In this document: positions 20,717-32,042 of the stretch, in pieces
Layout: every line of letters starts with the position of its first letter
Numbering within the stretch: position 1 is the first letter of the stretch
Source: Entrophospora sp. SA101
Taxonomy: Eukaryota; Glomeromycota; Glomeromycetes; Entrophosporales; Entrophosporaceae
Assembly: GCA_958430865.1 (NCBI GenBank)
Contig: CAUDNR010004061.1
Location: forward strand, 16,769-71,075
DNA length: 54,307 nucleotides
Direction of reading: 5' to 3'
The notes under the pieces: generated by a model
Database searches by the model: none
The model's input: the letters and a program-made list of their open reading frames with translations, nothing else
What the model was told of the DNA's origin: nothing
Program-made: the position numbers and the translations under genes

Positions 20717-22018
20717 TTATGTTTTTATTATTTTGATAAAATGGTAAGGTCCTCTCCAGTCATTGATTAAGACACTTAAAGAATCCCTGTTGTAAAAATC
20801 AACATCTTGGATAAAATGTATATCTTCTAAACATCTTGGTAATGTCTGATTCAAAGTTGTTATTATTTTATCACCATTAAATATATATTTCCAATGGGGT
20901 GCTTTTAATTTAATGTATTTTAACTTATCACAATTTTTGAATATTTCTAATAACCATTTATCTAACTCATTATTGTAAAAGATGGATAACTTTTCAAGAT
21001 TTTGACAATGTTGACTAATTGATTGAAATAATTCTCCTAAACAATCTTTATCTTTTGGATCACCATTAATATGCAAAGTTTTTAAATTCTTTCCATTGAC
21101 TTTAATAAAATCTGACATGTTTGATAGAAATGGCTGATAAGTGATATATAAATCTACTGTTTCAATATTTGGAAATGAAATAGATTTGATAGATTCCAAG
21201 ACTTCTATTTTGTATTCAGATAATTTTAATTTTAAAATCTTTAAATTGCGAAATGTTCCTATTAAAGAATCCAAATCAGTTTCTCCTCGACCTTCATAAT
21301 AGACTATTGATTGTGAATGGATTGATAAGACTTCTTTTAAATTGTTTGATAAAATTGGATTATTATAGCCACCATGTAGGATTAATTTTTTGATTCGCTT
21401 TTGAGCTTTAATTAATTGTGCTAATCTATAACTGGATTTCTCATTAAATGAACGGAAATATATTCTTAAAGTTTGAATATTTTTACAAGTATTAGCTAAT
21501 CTATAGAAAAATTCAGATTTATTTGAAAGATCACAGGTTAATTCACCAAGTTTCTGGAACCACATATCAAATCCATGATGGTTAACCAACCAATTGCAAT
21601 TATTTTCAAAGATTGCAAATTCTCTAATGGTTGAATATTCTAAAACAAATTCTAGTAATCTTTTTCTTAAACATTGGTTTGTGTCTACTATCTCATCTAA
21701 TGCATCGTTAAAATCTTGGTCAAAATCCAAGTAAGTAGCAAACATACCATAATTGTGCATTGGTGGTTTATCCAGTAATAAACTAAGAGGTAATTCAATG
21801 CAGTTTCCTCTGAAAAAATCCTTATCTTGTGCAAGTAAACAATTAATTAATATTTTGATGCTACCTTTACAATAAAATGGTTCTTTCCATAATTTTGGAA
21901 TGCTAATGTAGTGCCATTGTTTATTAACTAAAGCACAAGAATATAACGTCCCATGATCACCTTCAATGCACTTGGATATTTCATTCAAAAGCTCAAATGG
22001 TAAAGTTGCTGGTAACAT
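20717..22018 (-). CDS. F-box / leucine-rich-repeat-like protein (copy A)
   Basis: The protein is an intronless 433-aa product if the start is the Met at 22018, chosen because the F-box begins there (MLPATLPFELLNEISKCI, then LYSCALVNKQWHYISIPKLW). The upstream in-frame Met at 22069 adds a non-conserved hydrophobic/basic stretch. F-box proteins recruit substrates to SCF ubiquitin ligases through Skp1; this role is inferred from the N-terminal 48 residues. The rest has irregular leucine-rich repeat-like segments (LGELTCDLSN, NIQTLRIYFRS, RNLKILKLKL, KNLKTLHING, QNLEKLSIFY, DKLKYIKLKA). Such genes form very large families in Glomeromycotina. The frame is intact in both genomic copies. Confidence 0.85.
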   Translation of the reverse strand: MLPATLPFELLNEISKCIEGDHGTLYSCALVNKQWHYISIPKLWKEPFYCKGSIKILINCLLAQDKDFFRGNCIELPLSLLLDKPPMHNYGMFATYLDFDQDFNDALDEIVDTNQCLRKRLLEFVLEYSTIREFAIFENNCNWLVNHHGFDMWFQKLGELTCDLSNKSEFFYRLANTCKNIQTLRIYFRSFNEKSSYRLAQLIKAQKRIKKLILHGGYNNPILSNNLKEVLSIHSQSIVYYEGRGETDLDSLIGTFRNLKILKLKLSEYKIEVLESIKSISFPNIETVDLYITYQPFLSNMSDFIKVNGKNLKTLHINGDPKDKDCLGELFQSISQHCQNLEKLSIFYNNELDKWLLEIFKNCDKLKYIKLKAPHWKYIFNGDKIITTLNQTLPRCLEDIHFIQDVDFYNRDSLSVLINDWRGPYHFIKIIKT

Positions 22019-22269
22019 TTTTCTTTTTTTTAAGAAATTAATGCTCAAGTGAAGAATTATATACTTCAATTTAAATTAATTACATTATTATGAATAAATT
22101 CACGACCAATTATTTCATAATTACATTTACATTATTTTTTAATTATGTAATAGTGAATCAAAAACTAACCTAATTATTATACCCTTATTTCATCAGTGTC
22201 ACAATATTTGCTATAATAATACTGATCATCAAAGTTTAATATAAAAATGAATCATAGTTAATTGATCGG

Positions 22270-22535
22270 CCATGCGGACAACTTCCGAAAGGTTACACCT
22301 TTATCCCTCAGTTCGTAGGGATAGAGCCTCAGCCTGGGAAAACATATAAGAGGATGTCCCCCCTTATCAATCTTATCGATCTTTGGGTATCGGTCGGATA
22401 ATTCACTCAAGATCTATGGACCAGGTGATCAGAGATATATCCGTACATTTATATTTATTCCTCGCCAAGCTAAAGCTGTATCCCTCTGAACACAGGGATA
22501 AAGGTCAGATCTACCCATAAATCGTCCGCATATGG
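22270..22535. mobile_element. Inverted-repeat element, possible MITE (copy A)
   Basis: The left arm (CCATGCGGACAACTT, then ACCTTTATCCCTCAGTTCG and TAGGGATAGAG) is matched by the inverted right arm (CTGTATCCCTCTGAACACAG, GGATAAAGGT, then ATCGTCCGCATATGG). The block is clearly more GC-rich than its surroundings. Each arm also contains its own TATCCCT/AGGGATA palindrome. I could not define a target duplication. No coding capacity. Confidence 0.65.
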
Positions 22536-23582
22536 TGCAAAATTAATACAATAGATTCAATGATCAACAATCAATTGTTGAATCTATTATAGAAATTGCC
22601 AAGCATGAATGCAAAAACATATACAACGATGTGTCATTAACTTAATTAATGATGAGGAACGGTTTAGTTTAGATAACCTTTTAGAGTAGTTATATTTTCT
22701 ATTTGTAATACATATTCTTGTCCGAATCATTCGTAATACACTCAATCTTTATTCGAATTATTCAAATAAACTTTAATATTAATAAATAAAAACAAACAAT
22801 TCAAATAAATATTATTTGAATAGAAGCCCTAATTCTAGCTAATTCTAGTTCTGAATGAACGGTTTTCTAAATGAAACATTCTCGTTTTGTGATAATGATA
22901 ATCAACTTAAAAAAAAAAAAAGAAAAAGCTATTCAAATGTTCTATGGCAGTAGAAGCTGTTTATGGGACGAGGCGTTTAAAATATGTCACTGCCATCAAT
23001 TTAGCATCGTCAGCGATTAATTATTCAATAGCGAAATCAAAAAAAGTCATTGATATTGATAACCAACCACCTCTTAAGCTCTGATGGATATAATAAATTA
23101 ATCAAATAGCTGAAAAATTTAGCCAAAAAACTTACTATTTTTGGCATTTGATAATGAACAAAAGGACAAAAAAATTATTTGGGTTGTAATACAGTAGTAA
23201 CTTTTCATACAACTAATAGTTTAATTTTGATGCCACTGATCAAACACAGGCCATTGATGCTACCCATGCATCGCATTCAGATCAACAAACAAGTAAGATC
23301 TATATTACCTTAGTCCACGCAAACTCCATTTATTTGGCATTCAAGATGAAACAGCAAAAAAACAAATTAATTATGTTCATGATGAAGATGAAATTATTAC
23401 TCGTGATAATCCAAATTGACAAAATAAAAATAATAGTTGTTATTTTGAGTATTCTGATTGGACTGCTTGCTGACTGTAATATTTACCCTATATGGTAACT
23501 GTCCATCGTGCTAATTGTGCTAATCCATCATCAAAAACAACTTGAACTTTTTTCTCTGCTTTTTTTTTTTTAAAAAGAAATA
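22536..23582. other. Intergenic DNA upstream of VPS72
   Basis: A small palindrome lies around TTCAATGATCAACAATCAATTG. A decayed coding-like fragment at about 23323-23420 reads LFGIQDETAKKQINYVHDED, then EIITRDNPN and a stop. The family is unknown. Confidence 0.4.
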
Positions 23583-25512
23583 ATGTCTTTAAGTGTTACA
23601 AGAGAAAGACGTGCAAATGCTGGCAATCGGTAATAAATTACTTGAGAGGAGTTTTTTTTTTATAATAATAATATTAAATTTATGCAATTGTTGAAAATCA
23701 GGTATCAAAATCAGAGAGAAGATATTGAAATGGAAGTTGGTGATGAATACGGAGATACATTCAAAGAGCTTTCAGACGATGAAGAGTTTATGGAGTCAAG
23801 TGACTAATCAATTTATATATATATAATATACAAATTCAATAACATACCAATGGTAATTTTTTAAGAAGCTTCAATTTTAATCTTATGGAATAAAATTCTT
23901 TTTTATAGATGATGACGAAGATACTGTTGATTCTGATTTTAATACAGAGGAGGATGACGATGATTACGATGATGACAATGGCGAAGCCGAAAAATTGATC
24001 TTAACAGAAGAAAAACGCGAAGAAAAAGAAAAGAAGGTAAGCTAGTTGGTTAGTTAATCAATACAATATGAAATTAACATTAATTAATTAAAATTAATTA
24101 AAACAATATAATCAACTAATATTAGATTTGATTTGATTTTAATGATAACAATATTATGATTAATTTATAGAAAAAGGCAAGAAGGGCTCTTATTTTACCA
24201 CCTTTATCAATAAATCTTCGTAAAAGAAAAACAGATCAATTGTCCAACGAGGATATTTGCAACAATTCTGTAAAACACTTTTCTTCTCAAAAGAAAGATC
24301 TCATTCAATCAAAAAGAAGAAATCCCAAATCAATTAACAATAACAACTTGGAAGATGATAAACAACAATTGGGTAAGACTATAATTATATAAATAAATTA
24401 ACTAACAAGTTAATTGCAAAATTATGATTAAATTATTCATTATCAATCGATTTCTCATTAGTTCCAATTTTGCCTGGAGTTAGGTCATCATCTAGATCGT
24501 ATACATTGCAAAGTAAACAGTTATTGGCTGAAAAATTAAAGGAATATGAAGAAAAAAAAGTATTTTAAAATTTTGTTTTTCTTTAAATTTATTTTTGTTT
24601 AACAACAACAACAGCGACAATAATTATTATTGTCATTATTATTATTTAAAAGTTGTTATATCCAAAACGAGAAAAAATTGTATCAGAAATATTAACGCAA
24701 GAAGAACTCCTTGCAGAAGCAAAAGAAACTGAAGCACGAAATTTGGCATCGCTCAAAGAATTTGAATTAAGAGAAAATAAAATAAAAAACACCGTTAGAC
24801 GAAGCAATAGAGTATCTCTTGAAAACCAACCAAGGGTCATTGAATATTCTTTTATAAAAGAAATAAATCATAATGACGACGACGATGATGATGGTGATGG
24901 TGATGATAGTTTACAAAAACCATCATCATCTCCAAAATTGATAATAGAAGTTTCAAATAATAATAATAATAATAATAATAAAGAATTAATAAATAGTAGC
25001 AGTGTTATTGATAACAATATTGTTATTTTGGATGATGATGATGGTGATGATGACAAAAATAATAGCAGCAGTAGTGGTGACACAATTGACAATAAACAAC
25101 CGATTCAAGACAATCGAATATTTAAAAAAGTAGTTATTTTTAAAAATCTTTCACATTCTCAAGAATTTGAATTATTTCGAGATTGGAGAAAAAAAACTCA
25201 AAGTAATTCATCTATTTAATTTACCAATTTATTCTTATTCATTAATTTTATTAAATTTTTTTGTACACCAACCCTAACAATAGTAGACATTTTCTTTTTT
25301 TAGAAGCAAAAAAGATAATCTGTCCAATTACAGGACTTCCAGCAAAATATAAAGATCCAAGATCTGGCATACCATATGCAAATATGGAGGCTTATTTTAA
25401 AATTCAAGAATTAATCAATCATCAATATACTTGGTATGGTAAAGGTTGTGTTTATTTGAATGACCCTGATCAATCTCCTGCTAAAGGCGTTCCTGATAAA
25501 TTTGGAAAATAG
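23583..25512 (+). CDS. VPS72: VPS72/YL1, SWR1-complex subunit (copy A)
   Basis: VPS72 (Swc2/YL1) binds H2A.Z-H2B and directs it to the SWR1 chromatin remodeller in the nucleus. Exons: 23583-23629, 23702-23799, 23909-24036, 24171-24372, 24462-24559, 24653-25202, 25304-25512; borders are GT-AG and the join gives 443 aa. The N-terminus (SVTRERRANAGNRYQN) and acidic region (DEDTVDSDFNTEEDDDDYDD) match the YL1 histone-binding region. A basic stretch and RSSSRSYTLQSKQLLAEKL follow. Exon 6 has Asp/Gly and Asn runs (an eight-Asn run) that are probably disordered. Exon 7 carries the YL1_C motif KKIICPITGLPAKYKDPRSG and IPYANMEAYFKI. The donor after exon 2 (GTGACT) is weak but the frame and family fit require it. 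Confidence 0.93.
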
Positions 25513-26507
25513 TTTGTTTGATGATTTTTTTAATAAATCTTAAATAAAATGATTTTACAATTTATTAAAATAACGACCTCGAATAATTATAATTGGTATT
25601 AAATAAATTGATATTTGACACCTTTGGGCCGAAAACGGCCTCGTTCTTTCCCAAAATGGACCTTTTTTAACAAGGTTTTCTTCGTACAGATGGTTCTCTT
25701 ATCCGAGGTCCAATTAAACAATTTTAATCATACAAGGAAGGGAGCAAGAAATCGGTTTTTTTGCCTTATGACCAATTTTTGAATTACGAAACATGAAAGG
25801 ATTGATATTAAATATTATGTATTAATTTGAGCATAGTGGAAGTTTGTAATATTTCTCATCAATATCCATGCTAATGTTATTATTTCATTTATTTCATGAC
25901 GATAATTTTTTTCGATATATTAATATATGAAAGATGAAATTTTCATACTTGTGATCTTCGGTTAAATTCTAATTTTAATTTATATGTTACCCTACTCAGA
26001 ACTCACATCAGATATTAGAGTCTTCATAATTAGAACCTGAGTCTGTATTGTTATCAAAACTGTCCGAACTATCATAGAAGCTAGGTGGTGATGGTGGTGG
26101 TGATTCTTTTAAACCAGGGCATTGGCATCTACCCTAACCAGATTAAGGTTTCCGGCCGAAACTCTCTTTATTAGTCACAGGACATGTCACATCAATTTGA
26201 TCTATATGTGAAAATAAATTCGAAATTCGTGTCACATGAAGTTTTTTTTTAAAATATCTCGTTATTTTCATAATAAGCTGGAACTTCGTTGTTAGAGTAA
26301 AATGAAAGTGCACACTAAAGCTTTCTAATGAATACTCATTCATATCGAAAGCTCTTCTCTACATGAATTCACAGCTATTCAAAAACGGTATTACTTTTTC
26401 ACTTCAAACCTCAGATTATTTCTCAATATTGCTTTAAAAGACTTGATAGTAAATGAGAAGGTGTAGAATACTTTAAGCTTTCATATGGTCATTACTTTAT
26501 GGGGGGT
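25513..26507. other. Intergenic DNA up to the assembly gap
   Basis: A short GGCCGAAAACGGCC palindrome lies at about 25627. On the minus strand a small acidic tail-like frame at about 26018-26135 (CQCPGLKESPPPSPPSFYDS, then a Ser/Asp/Asn-rich end and a stop) looks like the last exon or relic of an unidentified gene. Nothing else is recognised. Confidence 0.45.
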
Positions 26508-26517
26508 NNNNNNNNNN
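26508..26517. other. Assembly gap (10 N)
   Basis: Ten N bases separate the right end of copy A from EMC1-bearing DNA. The true gap length is unknown. EMC1 is cut off on its right side and copy A ends on its left. Confidence 0.99.
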
Positions 26518-26590
26518 TACCTAAACGATTAACTCGAATTCGTTCACCTTCTTTCCAAACAATCGGTATCAAGTAATCATGAAATTTCAT
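26518..26590 (-). other. Short open frame running into the gap
   Basis: A minus-strand ATG at 26590 opens 24 codons (MKFHDYLIPIVWKEGERIRV...) without a stop before the N run. It reads like protein, but is too short to assign. Confidence 0.25.
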
Positions 26591-26705
26591 ATTCAATTTC
26601 ATCCTCGGGGAAGCTTGCAAATGTATTTAAAATTTTTTCATACATTATTTGATTACATGATTATATATGTTTAATTAAAACAATTTCTAAAATCAAATGA
26701 AACAG

Positions 26706-29479
26706 TCTATGATTGATGTAATAATTCCTAAAAACAACACTGAAAAATTATCTGTTGCATATCGTATGCTTGCAATTTCAGCTGATGGATCTATTCATTT
26801 TTTAAAAGAAAACAATGTTATTTGGGAGAGAGAAGAATCTCTTGCACACACCATACAAGTTGAATTTATTGATTTGCCTGAAAGAAAACTATGGACACAA
26901 GAAACTGATGAACTTGGTAATATTTAGAAAAATGTACTTTAAATATATATTTTTTTAATTTAACTTTTTTAATTTAAAAAAATAACAATAATTATAATTA
27001 TAAAGCTGAACAACCGGAAGAAACTGAATCTTTTAATCCATTGACCCGCTATTTTAAAAGATTATTTAAGCATATAGAACAACTTAAAGTAATTAATCAT
27101 TAATTAATTGCTTGTTTTTTTGATCCTCAGTTATTATGGATTTTGTTTGTTATCTTTAAGAAATTCCAATTAATTAAGTTTTTTATCTGCCATTTAATAA
27201 ATTAGGACTTACCAGCTTATTTGACTACATATGTACAAAGATTTGTTACTGGTGACTATTCTGTAGAACCTATTTCTAAAGACGATAAAGGAAAACCTAT
27301 TCTTTACAGGGACACATTTGGTTTTCGTAAATTGCTTATTTTCCTAACAAAAAATAAATTAGTAGCTTTAGACACTGGAAATAAGGGCCAGATTGTTTGG
27401 TCGCGTTATTTTGGCAAGGAAATACGCTCATTTGAAAAATTAATAGTTGTTCGTTCATCAACAGTTAAATATCCACCAGTTATTGTTGCCATTGGACACC
27501 AGATTAAAGAGGTAAATATAAAATGTTAATATATATATATGTGTGTATGTGTGTATGCCTTGACATCCAATATATTTATCCGCATTTATTTAATACAATT
27601 TATTTAGGAAAGTTACCACATTAAATTTATCAGACTAAATGCTCTTACTGGGGAAGATTTTATATCTAACGAACATGTAGAAAATTATCCTCCTATTTAC
27701 TCAATATCAGGCATTTCTCGTCGTATATTTAAACTACCAGTTGAAGAACCTGATGAGAGGATGCATATTATTGCAGTAATTGATGATGATTCAAAAGTTA
27801 GTCAAGAAAATCATCTAAATATTATTATATTATAAAGTTTTTCTAATCACAATACTTGTTACGATATCTATAGCTTCATTTATATCCAAATCATAAAAAC
27901 TCTAGGAAAGCATTTAAAAATTTCACTCCTTCATTTTATTTTACATTATCTGAGAATACTATTCACTCAGAAGGATTAAAAGGTTACAGTGTTAATGCCA
28001 ACATTAGTGATGAGGTTTGTGTAAACATGTTTAGAATTTGAATATTTTTATAATATATTATTAACTCTTTAATAAATAACAGCTTCAACATTTTGACATA
28101 TCCGAAGTTTGGAATATCCATTTTCCAGATGATGAAAAGATTTCTGCAATTGGTCATAGACCTCAATATGGTAAATTAAGTCATTGATTGTTAACTGGTT
28201 TTTTAATTAGCGATTTTCACAATTTATTTCATTTATTGCTAAAAGCATGCTTGAATTATTATTTACTATTTACTTATTTATTTATTGCGATAAAAGAAAA
28301 AGTTGCATCACTTGGCCGTGTTCTTGGTGATCGATCAGTTCTATACAAATATCTAAATCCACATTTGGTTGCAGTCGCCACATTATCATCATCAGAATCC
28401 TCAACTGCAACATTAAATATATATTTGATAGATATAGTTAAGGGATCGATATTGTATCAATATAAACATGAAAATGTTGGGAAAATACATCCAATAAATA
28501 TTGTTCAAGTAGAAAATACTGTTTTATATGTATTTTGGAGTGAAAATGAATCAACAAAAGGTTATCAAGTAGTTGTTTATGATTTTTATGAAAGTGAAAA
28601 AAAAGATGAAAGAATAAATAGGTATGTGTTAAAATAATCATCATCGCCATCATCCAAGCCACATTTATCTTATGTCTATTTTATGTTTATTAAAATTTAT
28701 TCTATCCAATATTATTAGTCCTGTTTTTTCATCATTTTCGCATGAACGTCCTTATGTAAATGCACAAGCATTTATGTTGCCATATGGTGTTAAAACTATC
28801 GGTGTTACTACTACGAAGAATGGAATAGCGATAAGAGAATTTCTATGTGAATCTTTTTGAAATTTAAATAATTTATTATCAATATTGTCTTATTATTAAT
28901 TAACACGCAGTTTTAATGATAACAACAGTTGCATTGGATACTGATCAAATACTTGGTTTATCTAAGAGAATATTGGATCCTAGAAGACCTCTGCATGCTT
29001 TAACTAGTGAGGATAAAGAAGAAATGCTTATCCCATATGACCCTGCAATCCCAGATAATAAAAAATTTATACTAAGCTATTATTTAAGTGTATGACAATT
29101 TTAAACGATCTTTTTATATTTATATATATTTATACATATATAATCTAAAAGGCCTATTGTTGATTTTTAGGTTGCTGGTGTTAAACGGATTATAACATCA
29201 CCAGCTTTACTAGAGTCGACATCACTTGTGCTTGCGTATGGTTTGGATTTGTGGTTCACAAGAGAAGCACCATCAAAAACATTTGATGTACTAAGTGAAG
29301 ATTTCAGTAAAGGAACATTGTTAATAACAATTCTTGGATTGATTATAGGCATCCTTATCACCAAACCAATGGTAGTTATTTTTGAATTATTCTATATTAA
29401 TAATCCTCTATTAATTTACTAATGTATCTATCTATATAATTAGGTTAAAAGAAAAGGGATTAATGCCAGATGGTACTAG
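26706..29479 (+). CDS. EMC1: ER membrane protein complex subunit 1, 5'-partial
   Basis: EMC1 is the large subunit of the EMC, which inserts membrane proteins into the ER; it has lumenal beta-propellers and a C-terminal membrane helix. Visible exons: 26706-26916, 27006-27088, 27206-27511, 27608-27796, 27874-28014, 28083-28170, 28297-28621, 28719-28846, 28929-29089, 29171-29371, 29444-29479; all borders are GT-AG and the join gives about 622 aa. Family blocks include FGFRKLLIFLTKNKLVALDT, EKVASLGRVLGDRSVLYKYL NPH, SKRILDPRRP and VLAYGLDLWFTREAPSKTFD in the DUF1620 region. A membrane helix (GTLLITILGLIIGILI) and a short basic tail KRKGINARWY follow. Full EMC1 is usually 900-1000 aa, so the first third is missing toward the gap. 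The first exon border at 26706 (after CAG) is tentative. Confidence 0.92.
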
Positions 29480-30420
29480 ATAATTTAATAATATAGAGAA
29501 TAATTCAGGTAAATGAGATTTTATGTATTATATTTATAATCAAGTTGTTCGTTAATTATTAAATTGAATTAGTTTATTTTAGCTTCTGGAGTGTGTAGTT
29601 AAAAAAAAATTTTTAAATGTGTAATCTTTCATTATCAAAGTAATGAATGAATGATTTAATTAATATACATCGAAGACATTATTTAATCTATATATTTCTA
29701 ACTTTTATTAATAAACAAATATCAAGATTTGACTTATCCTCCTCTTTCAAAAATTGTTGAGTGCCCGGATTTCATCGCTACCACTATTCTTTATTTTTTA
29801 ATATATTCAGGCTGAAAGTCTTTTTCATCGGACCAGTTGTTCTGATAGTTTGATGGGATGATGATAAAGATACCAATTAAATATTGATTTTTCAATAAAA
29901 AAATAACTAACAATAATAATTCGAAAAAAAACGGATAAATATATTTACCTTTAGTGGGCACCTCTTGAGTGTCAGTATGGCTTTTCGAATTATAATATTT
30001 TTGGATATCGATAACTTTTTCCAGCTTCAACGAACTGGTAGTTTCAAGGAGCTATCATCCTTGAAATCAAACTCATTCTCGTGTTTATTGACCACCAGGT
30101 CATTGTTGCTTTGTTTTTAGTGTTGTTGTTGGGTTGTTAATGTCGTTGTTGAAGATGAAGTTGTCGAAGATTTTTGTTATAGATCGGTGGGAAATATGTC
30201 ATGTGCAAAGTGGTTTGTGATCACATAAAAATGGTCTGAAAACACATTCCTGCCTATTACTATATAGAATTAATCTTTGTGACGAATTGCATATAAGAAA
30301 ATTAAAAGTAATTTACTATACCTTTAACTCAAAGGTGCTTTTTTTTCACAACCATGGTCTATTTCTATTTTCCCACGCCCCCATATGTGCTAAATATTTT
30401 TAAATTTCTATTCCTATTCG
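29480..30420. other. Intergenic DNA between EMC1 and the Tc1 relic
   Basis: On the minus strand, 29791-30030 has two protein-like pieces (LEKVIDIQKYYNSKSHTDTQ near the start, and NYQNNWSDEKDFQPEYIKK at the end). They are separated by a hydrophobic stretch that begins with a GTAAAT donor-like site and may be an intron of a small unidentified gene or relic. A TTG/GTT-rich low-complexity run lies at about 30100-30170. Confidence 0.4.
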
Positions 30421-30423
30421 TAA

Positions 30424-30616
30424 TTATCAAACGAATCAATTAGAAATTCGTATTCGGAAACGTCCAAATAAATTTAAAAATAATGTTGAACTTGAGACCG
30501 CTTTACATGAAGAATGGAATCAAATTCCTAGAAATATTTATATGAATTTGATAGAAAGTATGCCGAGAAGAATAGAAGCTGTTATATCCAATAATGGGCG
30601 GCCAACAAAGTGTTGA
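30424..30616 (+). pseudogene. Tc1/mariner transposase C-terminal relic
   Basis: The frame reads IRIRKRPNKFKNNVELETAL, HEEWNQIPRNIY, then MNLIESMPRRIEAVISNNG and RPTKC before TGA at 30614-30616. The EEW..IP and L..SMPRRI.AVI...G..TKY blocks are diagnostic of the Tc1 transposase C-terminus. The catalytic DDE part is absent. Confidence 0.8.
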
Positions 30617-30883
30617 CTTGCATACAAATAAGTAAAATTTCGGGTGTTATTATGTGCGTTTTTTTTTTTTGAGAAGTGGTATAAATACTTGCAAATAAAA
30701 TCAAAATTTTGGAGATCATTTCCAAAAAATTATTTTTGATCGAACTTTTTATTGACTTATTAAATGAAATGTAAAGAGAGTGAGCTTTCTCTCATCCATG
30801 AGAAAACATGTTTGGGTCAGGGTTGGCAAATTGACTCGTCAACAATGATTTTTATTAGTATCACGTGAAACCAATAAAATTCT

Positions 30884-30943
30884 TCCCCTCTATAAATGCA
30901 TCCCTCATTTCCCCAAGGGGGTGCACTTATGGAGGGTTCACTG
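30884..30943. mobile_element. Fragment of the CAGTGAACCCTC MITE family
   Basis: The right end (GGGGGTGCACTTATGGAGGG then TTCACTG, followed by TA) matches the MITEs at 4579 and 32322. Only about 60 bases remain (CCTCTATAAATGCATCC to the terminus); the left terminus is missing. Confidence 0.75.
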
Positions 30944-31022
30944 TAATACAAATTAAAATTTATTTTCGTGTCACATAATTAATCAGTACATTTATTGTTA
31001 TAGATAGAATATAGAGGTAGAA

Positions 31023-32042
31023 ATGTCTAAATCATATTTATTGTTCAAGTCACTATCATCCAGAAATATTACCATTATTAATAAGTGTAAAATTGAATTA
31101 TATTATATAGACAGTATGAAATTTTTATCAGCCAATTAATTGATATTTATTCATGACTCATTTAAAAAACAGATTACAATGATTCGTTGAAATATTTTTA
31201 TAATAGCAGTACCAGTCATCAACCATTATCCACAATTCAAAAATCAATGCTTGCCATAAAATCTGCATTAACAGCTTTCTCAGATCCTACAAGACAAGGT
31301 ACAATTAATATTTAATTATCATTATTGTGGAATTGATTATTTATTTTCTTGCTAAAATTTTTTAAAAAATATTGAAAAATATAGATATGATTGCAATATT
31401 AGGTGAGACAACCAGTTCAATATTCTTAAGTCAACTCCGAGATAAGATGTTGCATGATACAACAGGACGTCGTATATTACGTAGCAGACCTACAGTAAAC
31501 ACAAATGTTATTGATTTAAATTATTTGAGAAGCTTGCCTGATGGAAGTTTTGGTAGAGAATATTTAAATTTTCTAGAAAAAGAAAATGTCACTCCAGATT
31601 CTAGAGCCAAGGTGGATAGTTAATTTAAATTGATTTGTTTATTGATTGATTCATTCATTCTGATTTTCCATTACATGATTTTTTTTCTCTGTAGGTAAAA
31701 TATATTGAAGATGATGAGTTAGCATATGTTATGCAAAGATATAGAGAATCTCATGATTTTTATCATACTCTAACAAATTTACCTACAAGCGTTGAGGGTG
31801 AATTGGCATTAAAATGGTTTGAACTTGCACAAACTAATTTGCCAATGACTTTACTAAGTTCATTGGTTGGTCCAATGAGATTGAATTCAACCGAGAGAAA
31901 CAATCTATACAATAAATATGTACCTTGGGCAATACAATGTGGCAGTCAATCTAAATTACTTTTAAATGTGTATTTTGAGGAATGTTGGTTAAAAAATATT
32001 GATGAATTAAGGAGCGAATTAGGAATTTATATTATTAAATAA
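31023..32042 (+). CDS. COQ4: Ubiquinone biosynthesis protein COQ4
   Basis: COQ4 is a mitochondrial matrix protein needed for the coenzyme Q synthome, recently linked to head-group oxidative decarboxylation. Exons: 31023-31086, 31173-31298, 31385-31611, 31695-32042; GT-AG borders, 254 aa, close to the usual 260. The start at 31023 gives MSKSYLLFKSLSSRN, a plausible mitochondrial presequence. Family blocks: LRDKMLHDTTGRRILRSRPT, LDLNYLRSLPDGSFGREY-like DLNYLRSLPDGSFGREYL, ELAYVMQRYRESHDFYH, and GELALKWFELAQTNLPMTLL, then VPWAI and LLNVYFEE. The HDxxH(x)11E metal-binding motif is complete (H159, D160, H163, E175). It is single copy in the window, lying between the two copies of the duplication. 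Confidence 0.95.

Larger units (their letters stand above)
4579..26507 (+). repeat. Segmental duplication, copy A (about 22 kb)
   Basis: This block reappears in the same orientation from 32322 to the window end. The offset is 27,702 up to about 7.48 kb, then 27,846 after a 144-bp tandem duplication in copy B, then 27,844 after indels in the Fanzor patch. Every ORF outside that patch and the 144-bp insertion has the same translation in both copies. The left edge lies in a MITE; the right edge runs into a 10-N gap. The 44 bases at 26464-26507 have no partner inside the window because copy B leaves the window first. It could be a true recent duplication or an assembly artefact. Confidence 0.95.

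Noticed and set aside
23352..23510. Short plus-strand ORF starting MKQQKNKLIMF with a hydrophobic middle
   Set aside because: An overlapping frame (LFGIQDETAKKQINYVHDED) looks more like decayed coding sequence; the hydrophobic frame is probably chance.
24868..25092. Minus-strand Ser/Leu-rich 74-codon ORF
   Set aside because: It is the reverse reading of Asp and Asn codon runs in VPS72 exon 6.
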